Below, piece after piece: positions 25,647 through 35,013 of a DNA stretch of 51,616 nucleotides. The translations under genes and the position numbers were made by a program. The stretch lies in NCBI GenBank assembly GCA_958370325.1, contig CATXJW010000013.1, forward strand, positions 1 through 51,616. Direction: 5' to 3'. The number at the start of each line of letters is the position of its first letter. The first letter of the stretch is position 1. The notes beneath the pieces were generated by a model. The model had not been told where the DNA came from, made no database searches, and was given only the letters and a program-made list of their open reading frames with translations. This stretch comes from an uncultured Collinsella sp. Its GTDB lineage: Bacteria; Actinomycetota; Coriobacteriia; Coriobacteriales; Coriobacteriaceae.

Positions 25647-26846
25647 ATGAATAAGAATGCCGCTACGCAACTGCACATCTATTCCGCCTTTTTCGTTCTC
25701 GCGGGATTTGTTTTAAATCGGGGAGTGTTTCTACTTTTCCTTGCGGAGAAAGGAATGTCTGTCACGGAAATCGCGCTTTATCAAGCCCTGTTTAACATTA
25801 CAACGGTCGTCCTCGAGCTGCCAACAGGGCTGATAGGCGATTTCTTTGGAAAGAAGTTTTCGATTCAAGTGGGCGTGCTGCTGCTTTTCTTCCATACGGC
25901 TGGCATGCTGTTGCTCTCAGGTCCCTTTCTTGTCGTGCTTTCCCTTGTTGAGGCACTCGCCTACTCCCTTCAATCGGGATCCGAACAAGCACTTTTATAT
26001 GAAATTGCCCGGAATGCCGGTCAAGGAGAGCGTTTCCTCACCATCAACGCTCGGCTGCTTGCCGCGCAATCAATCGCTACGGGAATGGCGATTGTGCTCG
26101 GATCTTTCATTGCCCAAGTATCTTGGAGCGCCCTCTACGTATGTGTCTCCGTTTTCTATCTCCTGCAGCTTTTCCTTCTGTATCCCATTGAGAGGACGGA
26201 AGCGACCCGTTCTGAAAGCTCTGAAAAGGGAAGGTTTGACGCGGCCAAGATGTTCAGACGCGAAACCTGGCGTGTTGGAGAATCCGCTTTTGCGGTATTG
26301 CTTCTTCTAATCGGCACAAGCATGCTCGATGGATTCTATGGGAGTTATTACAACTTGAATCAGTTGGTATTCGACGCATTTGATGCTCCCGTCTCCATAA
26401 TAGGAATCTTTTTCGGTGCATCCTATGCAGTAAATGCGACGGCCTACATTGCAGCAGATTTCTTCTCATTGCGTTTCGGGAAAAGAAATACCATGCTCGG
26501 CTCGATGCTAATCGAGGCTGGCCTTTTCATGATTCTTCCGTGGTTCGCTTCAAATCCGCTGTGTTTGTTTGGCCTTAGCATGGTGCTTTGTTTTCTCCCA
26601 GAAGTGGTGTACATCACTTCGGAAAACTTAATCCAAGACGCGATAGCGGACGATCTCCGCGCGACGATCCTTTCCGTCGCGTCTCTGGTAAGGGCTCTCT
26701 TTTCTGCAGTGTTTTTCTCCATATTTGGACATGTGTTGGGGTTATATCCCATTCAGATAGCGCTCGGTATTATTGGTGCAATCGCGATAGCAATTACCGC
26801 CGTTGTTTCATTAAAAATGGTTGGAATACAGGTCTCCAAGAATTGA
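25647..26846 (+). CDS. MFS transporter, likely horizontally acquired
   Basis: 399 aa with about twelve hydrophobic segments. The loop between TM2 and TM3 (LPTGLIGDFFGKKFSIQ) is the major facilitator signature, and the halves are joined by a charged cytoplasmic loop (RTEATRSESSEKGRFDAAK). The substrate is unknown; the sequence resembles drug- or macrolide-type MFS exporters in general form only. The gene is visibly AT-richer than its neighbours and uses rare-looking codons, which suggests recent transfer. The ribosome site (TGGAAG) is weak. Fragments of unrelated reading frames on both sides look like remnants of the insertion site. Confidence 0.85.
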   Translation: MNKNAATQLHIYSAFFVLAGFVLNRGVFLLFLAEKGMSVTEIALYQALFNITTVVLELPTGLIGDFFGKKFSIQVGVLLLFFHTAGMLLLSGPFLVVLSLVEALAYSLQSGSEQALLYEIARNAGQGERFLTINARLLAAQSIATGMAIVLGSFIAQVSWSALYVCVSVFYLLQLFLLYPIERTEATRSESSEKGRFDAAKMFRRETWRVGESAFAVLLLLIGTSMLDGFYGSYYNLNQLVFDAFDAPVSIIGIFFGASYAVNATAYIAADFFSLRFGKRNTMLGSMLIEAGLFMILPWFASNPLCLFGLSMVLCFLPEVVYITSENLIQDAIADDLRATILSVASLVRALFSAVFFSIFGHVLGLYPIQIALGIIGAIAIAITAVVSLKMVGIQVSKN

Positions 26847-27086
26847 TATATCGATTGACGAGCTATCCGAAGCGTCGAGCCTTCTTGATGGACATGACTA
26901 TTCGTCACAAATCATTCCGCGCATCGCCGGGGTTCCAGTAATACTCGATATATCTGGATGCCCTCATTCCCCTTTTTGAAGGTCCCAAATTGACTACCCG
27001 TGTTGGTTTGGCTAGGTTCGGGTGCTATCCGCGCCGTGCGGTAAAATCGTTCAGTCAGAACACGAACCCGCATCGGAGCTCATCAC
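26847..27086 (+). other. Intergenic region with inverted repeat and dnaE promoter region
   Basis: GATATATCGA (26845-26854) and TCGATATATC (26945-26954) are exact inverted copies enclosing 90 bases. A frame from about 26848 to 26985 reads like the tail of a protein (ELSEASSLLDGHDYSS) but has no start. TAAAAT (27042-27047) could be the -10 box for dnaE. Confidence 0.4.
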
Positions 27087-30000
27087 ATGGCATTCGTCCA
27101 TCTGCACAACCACACCGTTTTCTCCATGCTCGACGGCGCAACCCGTATCCAGGATATGGTCAATCGCGCCGTAGAGCTGGGCATGCCCGCCGTCGCCATT
27201 ACCGACCACGGCTACATGTATGGCGTGCCCGACCTGGCGCTGGCCTGCGACGCCGTCAACCACAACACGCCTGAGTACAAAACCTGGAGTCACGACAAGG
27301 CCTTTTTGGAAAAGGATCGCCGCGACGAGCTGGTGGAGCCCGATCCCGAGGAAAACCCGCGCGAGCATGCCCAGTATGTGAAGGACATGGCCATGTGGGA
27401 CGAGAAGGGCAACATCGACGAGCTCAAGCCGCCTCTGGTCATCAAGCCCATCTTTGGCTGCGAGGTCTACTTTACGCCGGACGAGACGCTTGCCCGCGAC
27501 CATAAGCCCGAGCTCTACCACATGATCCTTCTGGCCAAGGACCAGGAGGGATACGTCAACCTGATGCAGACGGTCTCCGAGGCCGCCGTGCAGGGCTTTT
27601 ACTACAAGCCGCGCGTGACGCTCGACAACCTACGCCGCCACGCCAAGGGCATGATTTGCACGAGCGCCTGCATCGCGGGCATCATCCCCAAATACATCGA
27701 CCGCGGCGACATGGAAGGCGCCATCAAGTGGGCCGAGACCTTCCGCGATACCTTTGACCCCGGCGATTTTTACATCGAGATCCAGGAACACGGCATCACC
27801 ACCGACAACGGCCTGACCGACGAGCAGATGGACCGCACGCTCATCGATATCGCCAAGCAGGTGGGCGTCAAGGTCATTGCCACCAACGACTTCCACTACC
27901 TGCGCCGCGAGGACGCGCCTGTGCAGGACGTCATCATGTGCATCGGCATGAACGCCAAAGTCGACGACCCCAACCGCATGCGCATGACCGGCTCGGAGTT
28001 TTACATGAAGACCGAGGAGGAGATGCGGGCGATGTTCCCGTATTGCCCCGAGGCCTGCGACAACACGCTCGAGATCGCTGACAAGTGCTACGTTGAGCTG
28101 GACTGGGACTCCATCATCCTGCCGCGCTTCCCGCTGCTCGATCCCGGCGAGACGCACGAGAGCCAGTTCCGCCGCGAGTGCGAGAAGGGCCTGCGCCAGC
28201 ACTACGGCGACGACTGGGCTACGCGCGAGATCGGCGGCGTCAACATCAAAGAGCGCTTTGAGTACGAATACAAGGTCATCTGCGACAAGGGCTTTGCCGC
28301 CTACTTCTTGATCGTTGCCGAGTACGTGCAATGGGCCAAGGACAACGGCATCGGCGTCGGCCCCGGCCGTGGCTCGGCCGCCGGCGCTATCGTCGCCTAC
28401 GCCATGAACATCACCGCGTTCGACCCGCTCGAGAACGGCCTGATGTTCGAGAGGTTCCTGTCTCCGCAGCGTACCGAGATGCCCGATATCGATATGGACT
28501 TCGACGATGAGCGGCGCCTCGAGGTCGTGGAGCACGTTCGCCAGCTCTACGGCCCCGAGAAGGTCACCCACGTCATCACCTACTCGACCATTAAGGCCAA
28601 GCAGGCCATCAACGACGCCGCTCGCGTCCTGGACTACCCGGTCTACATGGGCCAGCGTCTGTCCAAGATGGTCTCGAGCGACCCCAAGGTCAAGCTCAAG
28701 CAGGTGCTCGAAAAGCAACCCGGCAAAGAGGACCTGTTTAACCCCGATTTTGCCGAGGCATATAAAAAGGACGACGACGCCCGCCGCATCATCGACACGG
28801 CGCTCTCAATCGAGGGCCTCACCCGTGGCGAGGGCGTGCACGCGTGCGCCGTTCTGATCTGCCGCGACCCCGTCAACGAGCACGTGCCCACCAAGCTCGA
28901 CACCAAGGGCGGCGTCGAGATTACCCAGTACGAGGGCCATACCGTTGCCGACATGGGCCTGCTCAAGATGGACTTCTTGGGCCTGCGCACGCTGACTGTT
29001 ATCTCCAAGGCAAAGGCAAACATCAAAAAGAACTTCGGCATCGACATCAAAGAGGAAGAGATTCCCTTTGACGACCCCGAGATCTTTAAGCTCATGGGTT
29101 CCGGCCACACCGCCGGCGTCTTTCAGGTCGAGTCCGCCGGCATGACGGCCACGATCAAGAACATGAAGCCCACCGAGTACAAGCACGTCGTGGCATTGAT
29201 CGCTCTGTACCGCCCGGGCCCGCTGGGCGCCGGCATGGTCTCGTCCTACATCAACCGTATGAACGGCAAGGAACCGGCGGTTTCCTACGACGACCGCCTG
29301 GACGACATCCTGGGCGAAACCTACGGCACCATGGTCTACCAGGAGCAGGTTATGCTCATCTCCGTCGAGATGTGCGGCTTCTCCAAGGGCGAATCGGACT
29401 CGCGTATCCGTAAACCCGTGGCTAAGAAAAAGATCAAGCTGCTCACGTCGACGGTGCTGCACTGGGAGGATGGCTCGGACGAGACCACCTACGACCACTG
29501 GATGAACGGCGCTATCAAGAACAACTACACGCGCGAGGTCGCCCAGAAGATTTGGGACGATGTTCTCGAGTTCGCATCTTACGCCTTTAACAAGTCGCAC
29601 TCCGCCGGCTACGCCATCCTGGTTATGCAGACGGCGTGGCTCAAGGCGCACTATCCGCACGAGTACATGGCGGCCGTTCTGACGTCCTACACGGGCAAGA
29701 CCGACAAGATCGTTCATTACGTCTCGGCGTGCCGTCACGACGGCATCCCCGTGCTTTCGCCAGATGTCAATGAGTCCGGTACCGAGTTCACGGCTACCAA
29801 GGAGGGCGTGCGCTTTGGTCTGGCCGGCATCCGCGGCGTGGGCACCGGCGTGGCGCAGGCGATTATCGCCGAGCGCGAGGCGGGCGGTCCTTTTAAGACG
29901 CTGCACGATTTTGTCGAGCGCGTGGACTCGAGCCAGGCCAACCGCCGCGTGATCGAATCGCTCATCAAGGCAGGCGCCTTCGACTCCACGGGGTATCCGC

Positions 30001-30890
30001 GTCGCCAGATGATGCACTTTGTGGACAAGAACAACCCCGAGAACATCATCGATGCCGCGGTAAAGCGCCAGAAGGATCGCGCGAGCGGCCAGACGTCGTT
30101 CTTCGATATGTTTGGCGACGTTGAGGGCTCGGGCTTTGAGGTGAGCGTGCCCGATCCGGATGGCCAGGAATGGGACCGCCACCTTAAGTTGAGTCAGGAG
30201 AAGGAGGTTCTGGGCATCTATGTCTCGGACCACCCGCTGCGCCCGTTTGAGTATGCACTAGCCAAGGCGCGTGACTTCTCGTTCTCGCAGATCGACACCG
30301 GCTACGAAGTTCAGAATCCTACGGGCGGCACCATCAACCAGGAAATTCCCGAGGGCAAGGCGCTGTGGTGGGCCGGCATGGTCTCGAGCGTGTCCAAGCG
30401 CGTGACCAAAAACGGTGACCCCATGGGCATCGTGCAGCTCGAGGACATGGAAGGCGAGGCCACCGTCGTCGTGTTCCCCAAGACCTACAAGGAGGCCGAG
30501 GGGTACCTGTACGGCGAGGTCGATCCCGAGACCGGCGCGCAGCTGTCCGATGCCTTTGTGCGCATTAAGGGCAAGCTCGAGCGCTCGGACCGCGGCGACC
30601 AGATCATCGCGCAGGAGATCGTGCCGCTCGAGCTCAACGAGGAGAACAACAAGCCCAAGGTGTTTGAGGTCATGGTGCCCAACAGCCGCTTTAGCCAGGG
30701 CAATATGGCGCGCCTGGCCACGGTGCTCACCGCTAACCCGGGCGGCGACCGCGTGGAGATCTTTATCGAGCAGGTGGACGGGCGCGTGCTGCGTGCCGAG
30801 GTACCTGCCAAGGTCAACGCGCGTTCGATTCCGCTGCTGGCCGAGGCCAAGGCCATTGTGGGTAACCAGGGCCGCGTGACGGTGATCTAA
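27087..30890 (+). CDS. dnaE: DNA polymerase III subunit alpha
   Basis: 1267 aa replicative polymerase. The N-terminal PHP domain starts with FVHLHNHTVFSMLDG and includes ITDHGYMYG. The C-family polymerase palm has GVGPGRGSAAGAIVAYA and the catalytic aspartates D469 and D471 in PDIDMDFDDERR. Also visible are YQEQVM, the thumb/fingers region with FNKSHSAGYA, a helix-hairpin-helix (GVGTGVAQAI) and an OB domain near the end. Length fits the DnaE1 type. ATG 27087 has GGAGC upstream. The next gene starts 28 bases after the stop and could be co-transcribed. Confidence 0.98.
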   Translation: MAFVHLHNHTVFSMLDGATRIQDMVNRAVELGMPAVAITDHGYMYGVPDLALACDAVNHNTPEYKTWSHDKAFLEKDRRDELVEPDPEENPREHAQYVKDMAMWDEKGNIDELKPPLVIKPIFGCEVYFTPDETLARDHKPELYHMILLAKDQEGYVNLMQTVSEAAVQGFYYKPRVTLDNLRRHAKGMICTSACIAGIIPKYIDRGDMEGAIKWAETFRDTFDPGDFYIEIQEHGITTDNGLTDEQMDRTLIDIAKQVGVKVIATNDFHYLRREDAPVQDVIMCIGMNAKVDDPNRMRMTGSEFYMKTEEEMRAMFPYCPEACDNTLEIADKCYVELDWDSIILPRFPLLDPGETHESQFRRECEKGLRQHYGDDWATREIGGVNIKERFEYEYKVICDKGFAAYFLIVAEYVQWAKDNGIGVGPGRGSAAGAIVAYAMNITAFDPLENGLMFERFLSPQRTEMPDIDMDFDDERRLEVVEHVRQLYGPEKVTHVITYSTIKAKQAINDAARVLDYPVYMGQRLSKMVSSDPKVKLKQVLEKQPGKEDLFNPDFAEAYKKDDDARRIIDTALSIEGLTRGEGVHACAVLICRDPVNEHVPTKLDTKGGVEITQYEGHTVADMGLLKMDFLGLRTLTVISKAKANIKKNFGIDIKEEEIPFDDPEIFKLMGSGHTAGVFQVESAGMTATIKNMKPTEYKHVVALIALYRPGPLGAGMVSSYINRMNGKEPAVSYDDRLDDILGETYGTMVYQEQVMLISVEMCGFSKGESDSRIRKPVAKKKIKLLTSTVLHWEDGSDETTYDHWMNGAIKNNYTREVAQKIWDDVLEFASYAFNKSHSAGYAILVMQTAWLKAHYPHEYMAAVLTSYTGKTDKIVHYVSACRHDGIPVLSPDVNESGTEFTATKEGVRFGLAGIRGVGTGVAQAIIAEREAGGPFKTLHDFVERVDSSQANRRVIESLIKAGAFDSTGYPRRQMMHFVDKNNPENIIDAAVKRQKDRASGQTSFFDMFGDVEGSGFEVSVPDPDGQEWDRHLKLSQEKEVLGIYVSDHPLRPFEYALAKARDFSFSQIDTGYEVQNPTGGTINQEIPEGKALWWAGMVSSVSKRVTKNGDPMGIVQLEDMEGEATVVVFPKTYKEAEGYLYGEVDPETGAQLSDAFVRIKGKLERSDRGDQIIAQEIVPLELNEENNKPKVFEVMVPNSRFSQGNMARLATVLTANPGGDRVEIFIEQVDGRVLRAEVPAKVNARSIPLLAEAKAIVGNQGRVTVI

Positions 30891-30918
30891 GCTACCCCGG
30901 GTGAGATTGGAGGAAGTG

Positions 30919-33900
30919 ATGGCGCAGGGGACGTTTGTGCAGGCGCTTCGCAAAGAGGCGGCGTTGAGCGGCACCTTTATGAAGGGGCGTTCGCTCATGC
31001 TCAACGGCGCCGTGCTGTCGATCGAGGACAGCGGCTCGCGCTTCTCCAAAAACGTGACGGTCGAGGGCTCGGTGCGCGGTTCGCGTGGCGACCTGTACAA
31101 GACGCACGTGGCGCTCGACATGGACGAGCACGAGGTGATCGACTACGACTGCGATTGCCCCGCCGCCTATCGTTACCCCGGTATGTGCAAGCACGCTATT
31201 GCCACGGCTCTGGCGTATTTGGATGCCAGCGGCGCCGAGCCCGTCGAAGGTTTGCGCACGCCGGTTCGCACGTTTACGGCGCAGTCGAAACAGCCCGCGC
31301 GCACCGCACCCAAAGCGCCGGCCGTCAACCCCAACTTTCCCTTTCCGGCGCCCGTCCCCACGAGCCCGAGCCTTGTGGCGGCGCTCTCCGATCTTTCGGA
31401 CGCGCGCATGGATGAGCTGGCGAGCATGCGCCGCAAGCTTGCCGGTGCCGTTGATCCCGACGCCCCCAAAGCGGCATTGGAGCCCTCGTTGGTGCCGTAC
31501 TACAATCCGCTGTTCGCTGACCGCTTTAGCTGGGCGCTCGAGTTCCGCATTCGCTGTGGATCGGTCTCCTACGTGGTCAAGGACATCGACGGCATGGCCG
31601 ATGCCTACGTGCGCGGCGGCACGTTCTCCTATGGCAAGAAGCTCACGTTTGTCCATTCACCTGAGGCCTTTGACGAAACATCGGCAAAGCTGCTCAACCT
31701 TGTTGTGACGACAGTTGCCTATCTCGATGACATCACAAGCTCGCGTTCGGCGTCGTACGACTTTGCCCGCAGCGGTTTTGTTGCCGAGCGTCAGTTGCCG
31801 CTGTCCGAGCATAGCATCGTATATGTGCTGGACCTGCTGCGCGGCCAGACCATCTCCTTTGAGCCCGCCTGGTCGCGGGGGATGACGACGCATCGCACCT
31901 ACGACGTGGCGGTTGAGCTGTCTCCGCAAGGGGAGGACGAGGCATCCGCTAAGCGCCCACCGCTGCTTGCCGCCAAAATCGCGCCGGCGGCTGGTGGTAG
32001 CTATGACCTGCGCCTGCCCGCCGATATGTACTGCTTTGCGTCGGGCGATGCCGCCTACTTGGTTGACACGCGCCGCGCGCGCCGTACCGACGCTGCATTT
32101 GCTCAGCATGCCGCACCTTTTTTGTCGCGCTTGCTGCCGTGCCGCACGCCCGCCCATATTGCCGCCGAGCAGGTGGGTGAGTTCTGCCGTATGGCGCTGC
32201 CCATTTTGCGCGACTATACCGACCTCACCGCGCCCGCCGCGCTCGATACCGTGGCGCCCGAGCCGAGCTTTGCTATGGCGATCGGCGTCGACGATGGGCT
32301 CGTGACCTGCAAGATTACGGTTACCTACGGCGATTGGTCGGCGGATCTCTTTAGCCTGGGCGCTCCGGGCAGTCCCTTCGAAGAGCAACGCCCCGGCGTG
32401 CCGCCCCGCGACGAGGTAGCGGAGTTTCGCGTTATGGATACAGCGGCTCTGTACTTCGATTTCTACGAGGGCGGTCTGGCGTTTGAGGAGCGCGATGATG
32501 AGAGCTTGTTCTGCCTGCTGACCGAGGGTCTGTCCGCCCTGTCCGAGCTGGGTGAGGTCATGCTCAGCGACCGTCTGCGCCAGATTTCGGTGCGTCCCGC
32601 GCCCAAACTCTCGGTTCGTGCGACCGTCAAGAGCAATCTGCTCGATGTCGAGCTGGGCGCGAGCGGGCTTTCGGCGGCAGATCTTGCCATCTATCTGGAC
32701 TCGTACAAGCGCCACCAGACGTTTGCGCGCCTGACGTCCGGCGACATCGTGCGCCTGGATGAGGGAGCGCGCGCCGCGTTTGGCCTTGCCGAAGATCTGG
32801 GTGTCGATGCCGTCGACCTGCTCGACGGCGTGTCGCTTCCCGCGTCGAGCACCCTTTTTGTCGATAGCATGCTCGCGCGCACGCCGGCGCTCGAGGCCGA
32901 TCGCGACGCCGCGTTCCGCCGCACCGTCGAGCGCCTGGACACGCTCGGCAAGATGGACTTTACGGTGCCCGCCTCGCTCAAGGCCACGCTGCGTGGCTAC
33001 CAGGTCGACGGATACCAGTGGCTCGGCTCGCTCGAACACCTGGGCCTTGGCGGCATCTTGGCCGACGACATGGGCCTGGGCAAAACGCTCCAGATGATCG
33101 CGCATATCCTGGCGCGCGTGGAGGCGGGGGACACCAAGCCCACGCTCGTGGTATGCCCGGCCTCACTCGTGTACAACTGGACCGCCGAGCTGGAGCGCTT
33201 TGCCCCTTCGCTCGATGTGTGCGCCATTGTGGGCGACAAGGCTCAACGCCGCGTGCAGATCGCCGGCGTGGCCGAGCATAACGTGGTCGTGACGTCGTAT
33301 GACCTTATGCGGCGCGATATCGACGAGTACGTCGAGCAGGACTTTGCCCGTGTGGTGCTCGACGAGGCCCAGTACATTAAAAACCCGCTCACGCAGGTGG
33401 CGCGCGCCGCCAAGCGCCTGCCTGCCGGCGTGCGCTTTGCCCTGACGGGCACGCCCATCGAAAACCGCTTGTCCGAGCTCTGGAGCATCTTCGACTTTTT
33501 GATGCCGGGCCTGCTTGGCACGCGCGAGTCGTTTGCCAAGCGCTTCGAAAGCCCGGTCGAGCACGCCGAGGGTGACAGCGCCGCTCGCCTGCAGGCGCTC
33601 GTGTCGCCGTTTGTGCTGCGCCGTGTTAAGGAAGACGTGGTGGCCGACCTGCCCGAGAAGATCGAGGACACCGTCATGGCGCAGCTTACCGGCGAGCAGC
33701 GCAAGCTCTACCTGGCCAACCAGGACCGCATCGCCCAGCAGGTGCAGCACCGCGAGGCTGGGGAGTTTAAGAAGGACAAGCTCAAGGTGCTCGCCGAGCT
33801 CACCAAGCTGCGCCAGATCTGCTGCGATCCGCATCTGCACTACGCGGACTACAAGGCGGGAAGCGCCAAGCTCGATACGTGCATGGAGCTCGTCCACGGT

Positions 33901-34383
33901 GCGCTCGACGGCGGGCATCGCATCCTGTTGTTCAGCCAGTTTACGGGTATGCTCGATATCATCGGTAAGCGCTTGGCCAAGGAGGACATCGCCTTTCTTA
34001 AGCTCACGGGCGCTTCGTCTAAGGAGAGCCGCGCCAAGATGGTCGCGCAGTTCCAAGCGGGCGAGGTTCCGGTCTTTTTGATTTCGCTCAAGGCGGGCGG
34101 CGTGGGCCTTAACCTGACGGCGGCCGACGTGGTCATCCACTACGACCCGTGGTGGAACGTGGCGGCGCAGGACCAAGCGACCGACCGCGCGCATCGTATT
34201 GGCCAGCAACATACCGTGACCGTGTACAAGCTCATCGCCAAGGACACGATCGAGGAGCGCATCATGCAGATGCAGGAGTCCAAGCGCGACCTGGTCAACA
34301 GCGTGCTCGGCGGCGACGGCATCTCGTCGGCGCTGTTTACCCGCGAAGATGTTCTGGCACTGCTGGGCGGCGACGGGCGCTAA
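30919..34383 (+). CDS. SNF2-family helicase with N-terminal SWIM zinc finger
   Basis: 1154 aa. A SWIM zinc finger (C78, C80, C90, H92 in CDCPAAYRYPGMCKH) is followed by a long bacterial-SNF2 middle region and a C-terminal Swi2/Snf2 ATPase: LADDMGLGKTLQM (motif I), LDEAQYIKN (DEAQ box), LTGTPIENRLSELWS (motif III), and the helicase C half with SLKAGGVGLNLTAADVV and DRAHRIGQ. Bacterial proteins of this type (RapA/HepA-like, SWIM-SNF2) remodel protein-DNA or RNA polymerase complexes. ATG 30919 follows TTGGAGGAAG; the upstream GTG 30901 lacks such a site. It follows dnaE closely, which suggests a link to replication or transcription conflict. Confidence 0.92.
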   Translation: MAQGTFVQALRKEAALSGTFMKGRSLMLNGAVLSIEDSGSRFSKNVTVEGSVRGSRGDLYKTHVALDMDEHEVIDYDCDCPAAYRYPGMCKHAIATALAYLDASGAEPVEGLRTPVRTFTAQSKQPARTAPKAPAVNPNFPFPAPVPTSPSLVAALSDLSDARMDELASMRRKLAGAVDPDAPKAALEPSLVPYYNPLFADRFSWALEFRIRCGSVSYVVKDIDGMADAYVRGGTFSYGKKLTFVHSPEAFDETSAKLLNLVVTTVAYLDDITSSRSASYDFARSGFVAERQLPLSEHSIVYVLDLLRGQTISFEPAWSRGMTTHRTYDVAVELSPQGEDEASAKRPPLLAAKIAPAAGGSYDLRLPADMYCFASGDAAYLVDTRRARRTDAAFAQHAAPFLSRLLPCRTPAHIAAEQVGEFCRMALPILRDYTDLTAPAALDTVAPEPSFAMAIGVDDGLVTCKITVTYGDWSADLFSLGAPGSPFEEQRPGVPPRDEVAEFRVMDTAALYFDFYEGGLAFEERDDESLFCLLTEGLSALSELGEVMLSDRLRQISVRPAPKLSVRATVKSNLLDVELGASGLSAADLAIYLDSYKRHQTFARLTSGDIVRLDEGARAAFGLAEDLGVDAVDLLDGVSLPASSTLFVDSMLARTPALEADRDAAFRRTVERLDTLGKMDFTVPASLKATLRGYQVDGYQWLGSLEHLGLGGILADDMGLGKTLQMIAHILARVEAGDTKPTLVVCPASLVYNWTAELERFAPSLDVCAIVGDKAQRRVQIAGVAEHNVVVTSYDLMRRDIDEYVEQDFARVVLDEAQYIKNPLTQVARAAKRLPAGVRFALTGTPIENRLSELWSIFDFLMPGLLGTRESFAKRFESPVEHAEGDSAARLQALVSPFVLRRVKEDVVADLPEKIEDTVMAQLTGEQRKLYLANQDRIAQQVQHREAGEFKKDKLKVLAELTKLRQICCDPHLHYADYKAGSAKLDTCMELVHGALDGGHRILLFSQFTGMLDIIGKRLAKEDIAFLKLTGASSKESRAKMVAQFQAGEVPVFLISLKAGGVGLNLTAADVVIHYDPWWNVAAQDQATDRAHRIGQQHTVTVYKLIAKDTIEERIMQMQESKRDLVNSVLGGDGISSALFTREDVLALLGGDGR

Positions 34384-34533
34384 CCCGCTCGGGTGGGGCC
34401 GCCAGGGCGGATGGCACACGCTGCCCCATCGTCCCCGCCCGTTATGTGTTCATTTGCAATGCCGTGGATGGTTTGTCTGCCTTTGGGCATAAGAACCATC
34501 AAGAACATTGGCACATTAGCAAAGGAGAACATC

Positions 34534-34896
34534 ATGGCGAAATTCTTTAAGGACCCCAATGGCAAGCTCATTGCCGCCCTGGGCAACGACGTTGCAACCC
34601 CTGCCGGTTGCACGGAACTGACCGCAAACACTGAGGACGCGGCGCACGAGAAGCACGTGCCTGTTGTCGAGACCGAGCGCGACGGTCACGTGATTCGCGC
34701 ACGCGTTGGCTCGGTCGAGCACCCCAGCCTGCCCGAGCACTATATTGAGTGGATCGCCCTTGAGGCCGAGGGCCGCTTAGAGGTCCATTACCTTGAGCCC
34801 GGCATGAAGCCCGCGACGTTTTTTGCCGGCGGCTCCAAGACCGGTACCGTCTATGCCTATTGCAACCTGCACGGGCTGTGGTCCGCGACGTTCTAG
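34534..34896 (+). CDS. Superoxide reductase (desulfoferrodoxin-like, neelaredoxin type)
   Basis: 120 aa. Reduces superoxide to hydrogen peroxide without making O2, an anaerobe's defence. The iron site of His4-Cys is complete: KHVPVVE, HPSLPEHYIEWI and CNLHGLW. The N-terminal Cys4 iron centre of classical desulfoferrodoxin is absent; the first 35 residues contain only one Cys. The start has AAAGGAGAAC upstream. The gap before it (150 bases) holds no other gene, and a terminator follows. Confidence 0.93.
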   Translation: MAKFFKDPNGKLIAALGNDVATPAGCTELTANTEDAAHEKHVPVVETERDGHVIRARVGSVEHPSLPEHYIEWIALEAEGRLEVHYLEPGMKPATFFAGGSKTGTVYAYCNLHGLWSATF

Positions 34897-34942
34897 GAGC
34901 GCGCCCCCGCTCGGGGTATCATAGCTAGCATATGCACATGCG

Positions 34943-34974
34943 AGCGCCGACTGCATCATGCGGCCGGCGCTTTT
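34943..34974 (+). terminator. Intrinsic terminator after the superoxide reductase gene
   Basis: AGCGCCG (34943-34949) pairs with CGGCGCT (34965-34971), with a short T-run following. Confidence 0.7.
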
Positions 34975-35013
34975 ACTACGACAACGATGGTTTACGACGG
35001 AAAGGGCTGAGCC

